From NCBI GenBank assembly GCA_029891345.1, contig CM057005.1, positions 59,723,760 through 59,787,759 on the forward strand: 64,000 bases of DNA. The letters are read 5' to 3'. Below are positions 10,868 to 21,300 of this stretch, in pieces; positions within the stretch are counted from its first letter, which is position 1, and each line of letters begins with the position of its first letter. The stretch is from Dryococelus australis (taxonomy: Eukaryota; Arthropoda; Insecta; Phasmatodea; Phasmatidae). A model generated the notes under the pieces. It was not told the DNA's origin and did not search any database. It saw nothing but the letters and a program-made list of their open reading frames with translations. Position numbers and translations under genes: made by a program.

Positions 10868-11037
10868 ATATATATTAAATTTATCATTAAAATTACATCG
10901 TACAAAAATTAATAAATGTATGTGTGAGTATATGTGTATGTATGTGTATATATACATGTATATACATATATTATGCACACACATTTATTACTTTTTGTAC
11001 GATGTAGTTTTAATGTTAAATTAAAAAATATATATAT
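10868..11037. repeat. Long near-perfect hairpin (fold-back element)
   Basis: The left arm CATTAAAATTACATCGTAC plus AAAAATTAATAAATG is the inverted complement of the right arm CATTTATTACTTTTTGTAC plus GATGTAGTTTTAATG, giving arms of about 48 bp with few mismatches. The loop is a GTAT/TATACATG microsatellite that is itself partly palindromic. TTAAAT and ATTTAA-like words with TA runs flank both sides. It may be a small TA-inserting MITE. Confidence 0.75.
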
Positions 11038-11189
11038 AAACAAATTTGCAATTATTTTTTTAACACTTCAGTATTCCTTACGAAATGTCACATCATACAA
11101 TACTTGTTGTTTGGTCTGTTATCTTTCAAATTGACGCCTAGAGAAGGCATTTCTTTTAAATTTATTCCCCATTAAAATTCGTGGTCACA

Positions 11190-11470
11190 GGTTTGGTAGG
11201 CGATCTGGCTACTCTACATTTTTAGAATGACTCGCCTCCCACTAAGGCGAACAGGGTTCAATTCCCGGCGGGGTCACCCCCCCCCCCCCCGAGTTTCGTA
11301 TGTTAGAATCGTGATGGACGATGCCGCTGGTCAGTGGACTTTCTCGGGGGTCTTCCACGTCGCCCGCTCTTTCATTCCGGCGCTGCCCCATACTCACCTC
11401 TCTTTGCCGTCATCGGCTCATATTCACGACCTCGATGTTAAGAACCGCCCAAGATCTCTTCACTTACACA
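11190..11470 (+). mobile_element. tRNA-derived SINE, copy S2
   Basis: B box GGTTCAATTCC lies at about 11254-11264. The body has GACGATGCCGCTGGTCAG, CTCGGGGGTCTTCC, TTCATTCCGGCGCTGCC and GACCTCGATGTTAAGAACCGCC. A run of about 14 C follows the tRNA-like head (11277-11290), an expansion not seen in the other copies. The A-box part of the head is diverged. Confidence 0.82.
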
Positions 11471-11606
11471 TTCACTCCCTTCTTTACTGGCACCACACAA
11501 CAAAAACTAGAAGTGAGTCGCCTACGTCCATCACTACAGAAATGCAAATTCTGTTGATCTATATATTTTTACTAACCCTCGTCCTATTGGTCCATACTTG
11601 ACCGGA

Positions 11607-11720
11607 TGCTGCACTTGGGGTGTACAGGTTAAGAAGCGAGGGAGCTATATGGGCGACACTAACATGCACGCCTAGTGCCTCATCGCTCCTACGCGCAAGG
11701 CGTACAGTGTTTCCGACGTA
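11607..11720 (+). repeat. Dispersed repeat, CGCGTAGGAGCGATGAG type
   Basis: The stretch GTTAAGAAGCGAGGGAGC...GGGCGACA...CGCCTAGTGCCTCATCGC reappears inverted at about 14890-14995. Short related pieces (CATCGCCTCTACGCGC) occur at about 13220 and 48405. The element class is unknown. Confidence 0.55.
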
Positions 11721-12299
11721 ACGCTGTACTGTGTAGATTAGATCTGAAAAAGGGGGTTTTATTACACGCGATGACAGACCACAGATTAAACTACGCCCGT
11801 ATATTTGTTTTTTTCTTTTGCCGCCCAAGGAAACTGCATAGGCAAGCTTTAAAATGAGATATTTGACCATTTTCATGATTTTTTTTTTCTCCGCGAATAT
11901 GCTTAATATGACAAAAGTAAAAGAAATGAGGGCATGGATAATTGTTTTTTTTTTTTAATCTTTTCTGACAAAAAGGCGTATTTGCAGAGCATTGATTTAC
12001 CGAGTTACGTGTATTAGCGCAAACAACTATTTCACAGAATATTCGGGGGTCCATCCCACTCTTAAAGTGAGTCCCAATCATCGTGGGTGTTAATATTGTC
12101 ACGCGCTCGCTGCTTAACATCTAACGCGATCTGGCGGAAGAAAGACAGAGTAGCGATATGATAGCAGGGCGGTGAGTCACTAAGCGATGTTTGAATGACA
12201 GTCGAGCGATAATCCTAGCAGCATTCTGAGTTATGGAGGCTTTCTGCCGCGATAGCTCTTTGTCGGCTCGCCGCTCCTGTCCTTCGGCGGAAAGGACTT

Positions 12300-12860
12300 C
12301 TGAGTTGAATGCTCTTGAATACTGACGTCGTTCTCTCAGCGTGACTCGGGGTGCGTTGAACCTTCCGGATGGTCAGGGCGAACGATATGAAAGTGTGTCA
12401 GACCTTTGAGCGTCAGTTTTTTTTTTGTTGATTGGATGAGTGGCTGAGTTCCGAGCGATAGAAGAACGAGCGGCGAGAGAAGAAACCAGCGTAAGTGAAA
12501 ACTGCGACTGCGAGTATCAAGCATTGAAGAATACTGCTGGCAGGTCGGACTATTCGACTAGATTCATGAGTGAAAGACATTATAACTGATGGCAACAGAT
12601 AGACTGATCACGTTAATGATGAGTATGAGTTAATTGACTGTAACCAAACAGATACATTAAGAAGGACGTTAATTAGAGCTGAAACAAACATACAATATTG
12701 CATTCACTGTTCAATAATAAGAGTAATAGCGGGGAAAGATGATTTAATGCTGTAATCAATAGCTGTGTGAATAACTAATAAATCAAATTTCATCCTTTTA
12801 TTTTATTTTTATTAATACCTCTATCCCTCACGAACTCAGATACGCTTCTCAGGCGTCCAT
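12300..12860 (+). repeat. Promoter-like dispersed repeat, copy 1
   Basis: It shares a colinear text with 48815-49665 and, inverted, with 20940-21300: CGTTCTCTCAGCG, GCGTTGAACCTTCC, GAGTGGCTGAGTTCCGAGCG, ATAGAAGA, GCGACTGCGAG, ATCAAGCA, GAGTGAAAGACATTAT, GAGTATGAGTTAATTG, AACTCAGATACGCT. It has no open frame. In the other two copies a TATAAATA word sits upstream of the shared part, so the repeat could be a solo LTR-like promoter unit. That class assignment is inference. Confidence 0.6.
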
Positions 12861-13960
12861 GCAATAATATATATCAACATTAAGCCTACTACCCACTGTG
12901 TTACTATACGGTCGTTTATTATAATTGTTTTCGTTATTTAAAAAAATTAATATGCTGTGCTGTTGTTGAAAGATACTAATAAATATCCGTGTAACCGTGC
13001 TTGTTTTGTATTGTTAAAAGAATTTATTTTTAAGAATATACACTCGGGCTTAGTTCTGAATGTGTTTAAGGAATTCCATACAAATTTGTTTGTGCATGTA
13101 AGTTGAAAGTGAAAGGAGCGCTCATGAATCGCATAGGCTGCCTGCCTTCAGTTATTTTGCGCATTCGAAGGCTCAAAAATGCTAGCGCTATAAGGCCGAC
13201 TCTTGCCGTATTACAACTTGCTTCATCGCCTCTACGCGCATGGCGCTTAATTGGCGTGCAGTAGTCCCGTTGCTCGGTGACTCGTCTGAACGTGACAAGC
13301 GGCAAACTTATATTGTCATGACGTGATAGAACGTAAAAGTATGACGGGTTTCTAAACACAACACTTTTATGTTTCTGTATACAACATTTAGCAGCGAAAA
13401 TTCGTCCTGAAAACACCCGTTTTAACCATTTTCACGCCCAAAAAAAATTATGTTTCTAATTGAAAAGAAAACTTAAAAAGTTGTATTTGTGCGTAAAACA
13501 TTCCTTAAATGCTTTTTGTATTTAGACACCTATGCAGAATTTCCAATCGTTTTTGTGTCATGTGTTTTCTCTACCAAACCTATGCAAAACAATTTATGCA
13601 GCAACCAGATGTGAGCCCTTGAGGTATATGCTATAAAGGGTTGCCGAAGTTTGGAAGTTGGGTCTTGCTATGTTTCGTTTTGTGTATTGACTGCAGTCGC
13701 GTGTTTAGCACTGTTAATAACATATTGATAATTCGATAGCAACAAAATTTCAGTACATATTTCAAGAGCCCCCCCCCCCCCCCTCGTACCAACGCTTTTT
13801 TATATTATAAAACCATACATTAATTTTTGGTAGCATTATCTCTGGAATGCCCCGAAAGTTACGTTATTAAAAAATAATATATACAGAAATTTTCCTTAGA
13901 AAATCATAGTAGTTGTAAATAATTGGTTCTCGGATAGGGGATTGGGGATGGGGACACGGT
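12861..13960. other. Unassigned DNA
   Basis: No gene is supported. A remnant of the CGCGTAGAGGCGATG repeat is at about 13215-13240 and a run of about 14 C at 13771-13784. The minus-strand frame 13066-13416 has no recognisable motif. Confidence 0.4.
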
Positions 13961-13964
13961 GACA

Positions 13965-14750
13965 CACGACTGTCATCTTGGATTCCAAAATTCTCAAAAT
14001 ATTCGCAAATGTCTGCAAAAAATGTGCTCAAGGCCGCAGTCACCATCTTGGACGAGACTTCGTGTTCTGTCAGTCCGGTCCACCATCTTGGAAGTTGCAC
14101 TGTCTAGCAAAATGGCAATTAATGCACTGCCTAGCAGAATTGCTGTCGGTAAACTGGCGGTGGCCATATTGGCAGCCAGTACACCTACGCCGGCCATTTT
14201 GTTAGTCAGCCCAATATGCCTGGAAGCTTCCATCTTACCGAATGTCTCTACTTCCTGCTCCAGAACTCCGTAGCACTGCCCCCTCCACAATTATGTTATC
14301 GCAGCCTGAGACCCCACGACGAATACCCATGCCATAAATCTCCCTACTAACAAAAAATATGACGCCCGGGTCCCCACAATGAATGCCCCCCTACTGACCA
14401 GCAAAATGGCGCCCTCACTGGCTGGGTCCACATGACGAATCCACCTGGGTCCCCACGATGGATCTCCGTACCACCCTGGAGTAACACTCCGGCGGCCCCG
14501 TTGGCGGCCAGTACGCCTCCGGTAGCCATTTTGGTGACCAGTAAGCCGGCGGCGGCCAGGGCGTCGGCCATGTTGGCGACTAGTCAAAATGTCTGGAAGC
14601 TTCCAATCTACCGAATGTCTCTCTGCAAGTCACCTGCCCTCACTGACTAGAAAAATGACTCACGGGTCCCCACGATGAATCCCCAGAGATCTCTCTCGCC
14701 CGGGTCTCCACGACGAATCCCCTCACCAAAGTCTAGGAAAAATGATGCCT
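13965..14750. repeat. GC-rich higher-order tandem array
   Basis: Two kinds of unit are interleaved. One is GGGTCCCCACGATGAATCC, seen with variants near 14311, 14369, 14425, 14449, 14665 and 14702. The other is a block with CCATCTTGG, GCCATATTGGC, GCCATTTTG and GGAAGCTTCCATCTTACCG that occurs at about 14155-14250 and again at about 14505-14625. The ninety-odd-residue minus-strand frames here are translations of the array (repeated LAANMA-like words), not genes. Confidence 0.7.
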
Positions 14751-15190
14751 GTGTCCCCAGTGGGCTCCACCACGAGTGTTACTGTGATGGCATGTGCTCT
14801 GTCACCTGGCCAGCAGCCCCGTGACGACCGACCTACCTACCTGTCCGCGGGGCGTTTCACTCCGTCCTACCGTCCACATTACTCTACTAGAAGGCGAAAA
14901 AAAACCGCGCGTAGGAGCGACGAGGCGCTAGGCGCGCGTGGTAACTGTCGCCCGTATCGCTCCCTCGCTTCTTGACCTGAACGCAGCCAGAGAGATACGC
15001 CCGACCTTGGCGCCGGGGCCCTACGCCGCGTGGTCGTCGACATTGGCCTCCGGGCACAGGAAACAACTGCACAGGCCTCCTGCCGTGGGAGTTCGCCCCG
15101 CGCCTTCACACCGCGACCTTGGCGAGCTCGCCGTGAACTCACGCCTCTCTTGCGCTAACTTCAGGCTTCAGGGGACTCCCTAGTAAAAAA
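14751..15190. other. GC-rich block with inverted dispersed repeat
   Basis: 14890-14995 holds the inverse of the repeat at 11607 (GCGCGTAGGAGCGACGAGGC in plus orientation). The rest is GC- and CpG-rich to about 15180, with overlapping frames on both strands that lack family signatures. No start or splice context argues for a gene. Confidence 0.4.
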
Positions 15191-15267
15191 AGAAATTGTT
15201 GACGCCCCAAGGCCACGTCTGGCATAAAGAAGAGCTGCGACGCGATGGGCCCAACTACAGATGTTAT

Positions 15268-15487
15268 AGACCATTCAAGGTAAAGTGAGCACTTTTAAAA
15301 GCTCTCTCATATTAGAATAATAGTCAATAAATATATTTTATTTTAGCCTTAGACGTGGTCGAATATACGCACTATGTGTATTACTTAGATGTCAATATTT
15401 ATTTTAAAAGGTGGTTAAATGAAACATATGGCTAAAGGGAAAAAATTAGCTAAGGTCTAAAAGTGCTCACTTTAACGTGGACAGTCT
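15268..15487 (+). mobile_element. Type B MITE, copy 2
   Basis: It runs from GACCATTCAAGGTAAAGTGAG to AGTGCTCACTTTAACGTGGAC. The interior has AATAGTCAATAAATATATTT, TAGCCTTAGACG and GGCTAAAGGGAAAAAATTAG, closest to the copy at 57908. Both termini carry a few substitutions. Confidence 0.75.
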
Positions 15488-15637
15488 AAATCGTAGTATC
15501 GCATGTATCCAGTTGGTATATTTTCAGATACAGCAGTCTGACAACGCCTTTTTTTTTTTTATCTATTTGGAGAGATGGAAATAATGTTTCCAATGTGCGT
15601 GATGTCTTGAAAGTACCATTCTGTCGTCATCTGGAAC

Positions 15638-15919
15638 GTGCTTTCTACTAATATGAACCATGAACCAGAAATGATTAGTATTCCTCCAGACAGTTCGCAT
15701 TCTTCAGTTTCCATTTCAGATATTTTTAAGGACCAGCATCTCAAGTTTTTCCCTGTTGCTGGCCCGTCTGGTGTAAATTGTCCTTTGGCATCGCCTTGTG
15801 CTGCAGATAATCCAGATGATCCAGTGTCCGAAGGAGAGCTTGAAATAGATAGCGATTCTGATTTCGATTATTGGCCATCGGACATGTTGTCTGGATACAC
15901 TAGCTGTACGAGAAGCTGA
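15638..15919 (+). CDS. Short acidic open frame, origin unknown
   Basis: A 93-residue frame contains a proline/serine-rich first half and an acidic run (DNPDDPVSEGELEIDSDSD) before the stop. The composition looks more protein-like than the surrounding frames, and a T-run with purine spacing precedes it at about 15550. It has no recognisable domain. It may be a fragment of a transposon-encoded protein or a chance frame. Confidence 0.22.
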   Translation: MLSTNMNHEPEMISIPPDSSHSSVSISDIFKDQHLKFFPVAGPSGVNCPLASPCAADNPDDPVSEGELEIDSDSDFDYWPSDMLSGYTSCTRS

Positions 15920-16314
15920 AAAGCAGTGCGGCATGTGTAGGGTTGGCTAGAAATTTTTTTAATAAAAAGTGAAATATTTAAATCATAGGTTAATGTTGTT
16001 AAAGTGGATTTATTATTTGTGAAAAAAAAAATTATATTTAAGTTTTAAATTGCTACCGCGATATGTGTGTGTGTCATATATATATATTTATATTTATTTA
16101 TTCCCTTACTAATAATATATGATGGAAAATAAATTAACTTGTTCCATTTATTTGGTACGTAAAACTATTGTCGGCACATTCAATAGTTTCGTCATGTAAC
16201 ACATATTTCTCACACGCTGCAATACATTTAAGTGCCGGGTGTTGACTAGCTAAACGTTAGTCCAAAAACTATTGTGTTGACACTACACACATGCATTATT
16301 TAACAATTTGCAGA

Positions 16315-16740
16315 CTATGCTCGAGCGTAGCTCGAGCGAAGCTAGTTTGAAAATTTCTTTGTTGTTCAGAACATAAATAGCATGGATGTTCAGTCATTGT
16401 TCGGCTGGTTTACAACATGACCTCACAACAACACGACAGCGCAGTAACAATGATATTGCTAACGAAAAAGAAAATTTTTACAGCCGCTCACAGGGACTTG
16501 ATTGATGGTAAATCATTTTGTACGATAAAGTACATTTGATTGGGTCAATATCAGCTCGGCTCTCCATTGGTTGATGACCGGCCAGTAATGAACTCTATGA
16601 AGTACAGAGTAGGGTCCGGTGTGGTATGGAACAATTGGACGAACAGAACCGGTGTTCTAGAAGTAGTGAATATAGATGCCTTACTTCTAATTCGTCTTAA
16701 AGGGGCCAGTAAATGTGTGCCGACCTCAATGTGCTAAGAA
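16315..16740 (+). repeat. Type D dispersed repeat, copy 1 (empty site)
   Basis: Text such as GACTATGCTCGAGCGTAGCT, CACGACAGCGCAGTAACAATG, TCAATATCAGCTCGGCTC, GATGACCGGCCAGTAATGAA, GGGTCCGGTGTGGTATG and AGAACCGGTGTTC recurs at 28628-29365. That second copy carries a 292-bp insertion not present here. A distant third copy lies near 30935-31240. Non-coding. Confidence 0.7.
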
Positions 16741-17032
16741 TACAGAGATGAAATAGTGGCGCGATTAACTAGGATGGACAGGGGCAAACTTCAAAATAGT
16801 TTGGGGATGTCAACAGAGGCGCCATTTCAAAGTACTTGCCGTAAATTTATTTCCACTCGTTTGGATCGATTTGGCAAGCATGCTATATGGCTACACTGAC
16901 ATCAGAACGTAAATTATTCTGTCGTTTACAGCCAGTCGCTAGCAGAACGTCATCAAAGTGCCTGCCTGCTGGTCTTGGTTTCGAGTTGCGCCGTGGGTAT
17001 GTTTGTGTGTGTGTTTCGTATTTCGTACTTAT

Positions 17033-17450
17033 AGGCAGTTCACGGTCAAATGAGCACTTTAAAAAGACCCCTGCTCAATATACACTTTAATGCACGCCGT
17101 ATATTCTTCCACCTTATGTTAAATTAACATTGTCGTGGATCTCATCACTTTATTCATGCGTCGGTCAAGTGAAACGCTGAAATTATTATAAAAGTAAACA
17201 TTTTATAGATCTGATAATTTTTACACACCGATGCATTAGAAAAACAAAGTGAAAACAAATAATTTAAATGATCAAAAATGGTTACCTAACACATTTAATT
17301 TGACGTTACGATATGGAACTACTTTCCATCTAACGTTGCCAACTTTACCGGGCGCATGTCACTCAGTGCGCCCGTTGAAGTATATGCAGGCATGGGCAGT
17401 GAATTTTTTCTAAAGTTTAATTCAAAAGTGCTCACTTTATCGTGAACAGC
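17033..17450 (+). mobile_element. Type A MITE, copy 2
   Basis: Flanked by TA, it begins GGCAGTTCACGGTCAAATGAG and ends GTGCTCACTTTATCGTGAAC. The interior is full length: GTATATTCTTCCACC, CATGCGTCGGTCAAGTG, GGAACTACTTTCCATC, GCGCATGTCACTCAGTG, GGCATGGGCAGTGAA. Confidence 0.88.
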
Positions 17451-18145
17451 AAGTTATTTTATGCCCGGAGAAGTACTTATAAATTAAGTCACATTATTAT
17501 AAGTGTAGCTTCTACCACTTCTATTATTTATTTCGTCTACGCTCCTAATAACGACAGTCTGTAATTGTAGAAAACAAATAGTCAAAATTTAAAAATAAAT
17601 AACTTGCTTATCTGAAACCTTACCGTAGATAGTTTTCATTAGCTTCATAATTATGAGTTGTTGAGGAGGTTAAAACAATGAAATGTGCCTCTCTCCCCCT
17701 TTTACCAACAAAAAACAAAATAATAATCATCACAGCGGAACTTGCTTGTCTATGGTTTTTTTTTTTCGGAACGAAGATAATTAAAACGAGCTTTCCCATA
17801 GTAAGTACGAAAATTGCGATGGAGATACCTTAAAGTAATGAAGGGACCAGGCCATATTTCATGATCACTTGTTAAAGCTCCATAGTTACATGATGCACGC
17901 AAGTTCTTTGCCTATCACATAAAGGCGATGAGTTATTTCAAGCGCGTTCAACTGAAGCCCTTAGCACTCTCTCCCATTCTTCATAGTCCCGAGCGTACAA
18001 ACGATCACGAAGAGAATGACCTTGAAATAAGTGTTTGACAATTACGTAGCGTTCCCTCGACACCACAAGGAGAAATATTCCTTACAACGTATGCATTGTG
18101 TAGGTCCATCAAGGATGGGAATTCGGCCGCTGAGTTGGGTTTTAT
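17451..18145. other. Unassigned AT-rich DNA
   Basis: No gene, RNA or recognised repeat is supported. Confidence 0.45.
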
Positions 18146-18147
18146 CA

Positions 18148-18515
18148 ACATACTAGTGACCCGCCCCAGCCTCACTCGTTTGCGATTTAAAAATATGGCG
18201 TTGTTTAGGTTTACAGCAAGTATACACTCTAAATGCTTGAGGTAACTAACATAGGATTAATACTGTGTTGTTCACAGAGCCTGTTTAAGTATAGCTATTG
18301 TCAACATAGACTAGGATTAAAATTAAAGATAAATTAAATTAAAATGAATTAGGTTAAAATTAAAGTCATAGTATAGGCTTCCGTCATATGTATAACGTGT
18401 AGTACTTATATTACAAAAGATGCTGTATGACATATGTAGAATATACTAAGTTGTAAAAAGTACCAAATGTAAAACAGCCTTAGGCTGAATTTGGTCTCGA
18501 ATAAATAAATAAAGT
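18148..18515 (+). repeat. Dispersed retroposon-like repeat ending in (AATA)n
   Basis: It begins ACTAGTGACCCGCCCCAGCC, the same lead type as the repeat at 645. It ends with TTAGGCTGAATTTGGTCTCG followed by AATAAATAAATAAAG, as in the 3' tails of jockey-like or CR1-like LINEs. These could be two adjacent remnants rather than one element. Confidence 0.4.
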
Positions 18516-18892
18516 CTACGAAGACTTACTGTGGGTCATCCTTAAAAGATAAACATGCTTCGTGGACTCTTTTTTAGACTTTTTCGAGATCTACAACGCT
18601 GTAGTACATTAATTTGGTGTATCTCTTATGGTTCAGTCAGCGTAAGCCATGTAAGCGCCCGGAAAACGGCTTTTCCTGAATTGATTATAAAACGTCGACA
18701 TTTCTCTACTATCCTTACATTAAATATTAATTTATTATGTAGAGAAACCTTCCTCAAGAAATTCTCTAAATTATTGTGAAAACCGTATCAAAATCCATCA
18801 TGTCGTTTAGAAGCCTTAGCTGAATACACGGAAACACACTGCCAGACGACTTTTTTTTAAGCTATGTATAGAAGTAGTAAGACTACTATATT

Positions 18893-19569
18893 CTATTCAC
18901 GATTTCGTCACATTTTTTGAACCAATCATTTGAAAAATAACCCACGTATGACACGTTTGGTTGTTTCTTAAATACGCCATGTATCACGCGTATTTCGTAT
19001 TTCTGTTAACAAAGAAGTTTCTCCATTTTGGTTAAATTGAGATTTAGTTTTATTTTATCTAAATGATAATATTTCGCATACAACTAATGTAAATAAAAAC
19101 TGAGAGAAAAAATGTGTGTTTCAGTAATACCTATTATTAGGGCCACCTGTTTATCGCGAAAATATTTACGCCGAGACTAGACTACAATATCCTATTTGCA
19201 CACTCGCAGTCTTCATTTGACTATTGGTCACTTTTCTTTATTTGAAGACAGTCTGTTTTATTGGTGAGCCAATCGGAATTAAGTTTCTCCGATTACTGAC
19301 CGTCTGTGATTCGCGGGTAAACACACAAAATGCGTACAATTCAAATGATCCAATCACGAAAGTGGTTTAGAGCTAAAGTGTGTTGGAACACAACTTGTCC
19401 TGAAATCTTTTCGCGAAAAACAGGTGCCCCTACCTATTATGAAATAGATCTCATGCAAAATATTATTAAACAGGGTGTGTACAAATAAGTGCGATATCTG
19501 TCCGTTTGGAGTAATTTTCTAAACTTGGCTAAGGTTTGTTCTCATAAGTTGGGAGTAAACATGAATGGG
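18893..19569 (+). mobile_element. Type C MITE, copy 2, split by a hAT-like MITE
   Basis: The left part (18893-19137) begins CTATTCACGATTTCGTCAC and includes CACGTTTGGTTGTTTC. The right part (19433-19569) has GAAATAGATCTCATGC, AATATTATTAAACAG and GTTGGGAGTAAACATGAATGG. The interruption at 19138-19432 restores colinearity with copies 1 and 3 when removed. Confidence 0.78.
19138..19432. mobile_element. hAT-like MITE with exact 8-bp target duplication
   Basis: The 295-bp element begins TAGGGCCACCTGTTTATCGC and its right end, inverted, reads TAGGGGCACCTGTTTTTCGC. The host word CCTATTAT is present on both sides (19130-19137 and 19433-19440). An 8-bp duplication with TAGNG ends is the hAT pattern. 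It encodes nothing and must depend on a transposase elsewhere. It inserted into the type C MITE and is therefore younger than it. Confidence 0.9.
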
Positions 19570-19959
19570 ACTATATAAACCAAATACGCTAAGAGAGCAA
19601 TAACTAAAGTAATTTCAAAAGTGAGAAGACGAACAGTGATCCAGCTGCTGCAAGGTGAACTGTTATAGTATTCTGTTATAGTAATTAGACTGTTGACTTA
19701 TACATTTTACTTTAATTTTTTTTTTTACATTGAACTGTTAAAATTTTTGGAATATTCCCGGGAAATTTTACCTAAATATACAGGTAATATACGGAAATAC
19801 GATACGCAGCGACGAAAAAAAAAAACTAGTACCTGGCCTGTACAAACGAAACATGGACCGACGCTGCATTATTTATATACTCCATTCACGCTTACTTCCT
19901 ATTCTGATAATATGTACACCAAATATACACTGTATTTGCATTACGTACTTGCAAATGTG

Positions 19960-20157
19960 AAAATTTGTCGTTTCAAATATGAATTTTATATTTTTAATAA
20001 ATGTGTAACATGTAGGAATCTGAGATGTGTTGTTTTGTTTCAAGTATAAACAGCTGAGAAATTGTGAATAATCGAATCGTTTTAAATGAATCGATGAATC
20101 GATTGTAGTTAAATAATCTAGCAAGCGATTATCTTACAAGAGATGATCCCATCACTA
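19960..20157 (+). mobile_element. Truncated hAT-like MITE (ATCGATT-rich)
   Basis: Its right portion matches the intact element at 34874-35243: AATAAATGTGTAACATGTAGG, AGTATAAACAGCTGA, AATCGATGAATCGATT and the terminus GATCCCATCACTA. The left terminal repeat is not found, so the copy is 5'-truncated or diverged. Confidence 0.65.
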
Positions 20158-20159
20158 CC

Positions 20160-20340
20160 TTGAACGTATTCCGCCAACGGACGACACGCGGCAGCTGGCG
20201 GCACGTCCACTGCGCAGCTTCTGCGCGCAGCAGGTCGTGCGCGCACGTGGCCACTGTGACTCGCCTGTCGAACGACGATCGCTACGGTCGTCCGACTGCA
20301 ACGCATCGCCACTGAGGAAATAAATAGACAGGCACTAAAG
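20160..20340. other. Short GC-rich island
   Basis: CpG-dense sequence (for example CTGCGCGCAGCAGG and GTGCGCGCACGTGGCC) abuts the transposon end. No exon with splice signals is evident. It may be unconverted host sequence or the edge of another repeat. Confidence 0.3.
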
Positions 20341-20394
20341 GTGGACTCACAACCATTCGTCAGTCGCCCGTCCGTTTCTTTTCCTAGTTTCTTT

Positions 20395-20580
20395 TCCTTT
20401 CAACCATTCTTTTATCCTTTAACCACCTTTTTTTATTTATATATTGCCATGTAAGTCATAAACACAGTGTATATTCCACCGTACCCGGAAGTTAACGTCT
20501 AAGATTAAAAGAAAATATAACTATTGTTATTATTCTAAATGAGAGGGATTTAAAAAGTGCTCACTTTACCGTGAATAGCC
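20395..20580 (-). mobile_element. Type B MITE, copy 3 (5'-truncated)
   Basis: Read in reverse, the interior matches type B (AAACACAGTGTATATTCCACC, AACCACCTTTTT, GAGAGGGATTTAAAAAG). The right terminus GTGCTCACTTTACCGTGAATAGCC|TATA is intact. The opposite terminus is missing. Confidence 0.72.
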
Positions 20581-20939
20581 TATAGCAACGATGGTGTACT
20601 TAATGTGCCAGCCAGTGTACTTATAGCTCCGGCGTTCCTCTGCTTCAAGCCTGAAAATAGCTCCAGGTGTTAACCACATTAAGAACATTTTAACGATAGG
20701 AAGTTTTGAAGAATACTACTGTATATGCTTTTTACGTCCGAATAAGTGTTTGATTCTACTGAATGATTTGACATCATATAACGCTGCAATTTGCAAAGCC
20801 CAATTTACGACGTCAGAAATAGCTCAGGAGTAAATAATTTCTCTCACAAAATACTTGCTCACAAAATTGAAGGAAACTGTTCTATGTCACTGCCGTTTCT
20901 TAGGGTTTTTATATACGAACGAGTAGAATATAAGTCGTC

Positions 20940-21300
20940 CTAGTCAGTGATTGGAAGAAACATAAAACACATAGTCAATTAACTCATTCTCATTATTAAC
21001 ACGTGTTAAGTCTATCTGTTGCCATAATTTATAATGTGTTTCACTCACCCATCTAGTCCAATAGTTCAGCCTGCCAACTGCGTCCTTCACTGCTTGATAC
21101 TCGCAGTCGCAGACTGCCCTTCCATCTGATCACTTCTCCCGCTGCTCGTCTTCTATCGTTCGGAGCTCAGCCACTCATTCACTCATCAACTACAACTCCA
21201 CTGGCGGCCCGGAGGCCTGTCGCAATATTTATAGCGTTGCCATGACCATCTCGAAGGTTCAACGCACCCCGAGTTACGCTGTGCGAACGAGGTCAGTAAC
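20940..21300 (-). repeat. Promoter-like dispersed repeat, copy 2
   Basis: This is the inverse of the repeats at 12300 and 48815. On the minus strand it reads GGTTCAACGC-complement, TATAAATATTGCGAC, GGCCTCCGGGCC, GTGGCTGAGCTCCGAACG, AGACTGCGACTGC, GGGTGAGTGAAACACATTAT, GAGAATGAGTTAATTGAC. It contains a TATAAATA word at about 21229-21236 and lacks the 3' part present in the other copies. Confidence 0.62.

Noticed and set aside
10833..11134. Tyr/Ile-rich frames of 63-66 residues
   Set aside because: They translate the TA/GT microsatellite and hairpin and have no coding character.
13994..14587. Two adjacent 98-residue minus-strand frames with repeated LAANMA-like words
   Set aside because: They are translations of the tandem GC-rich array. 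The repetition reflects DNA units, not a protein repeat.
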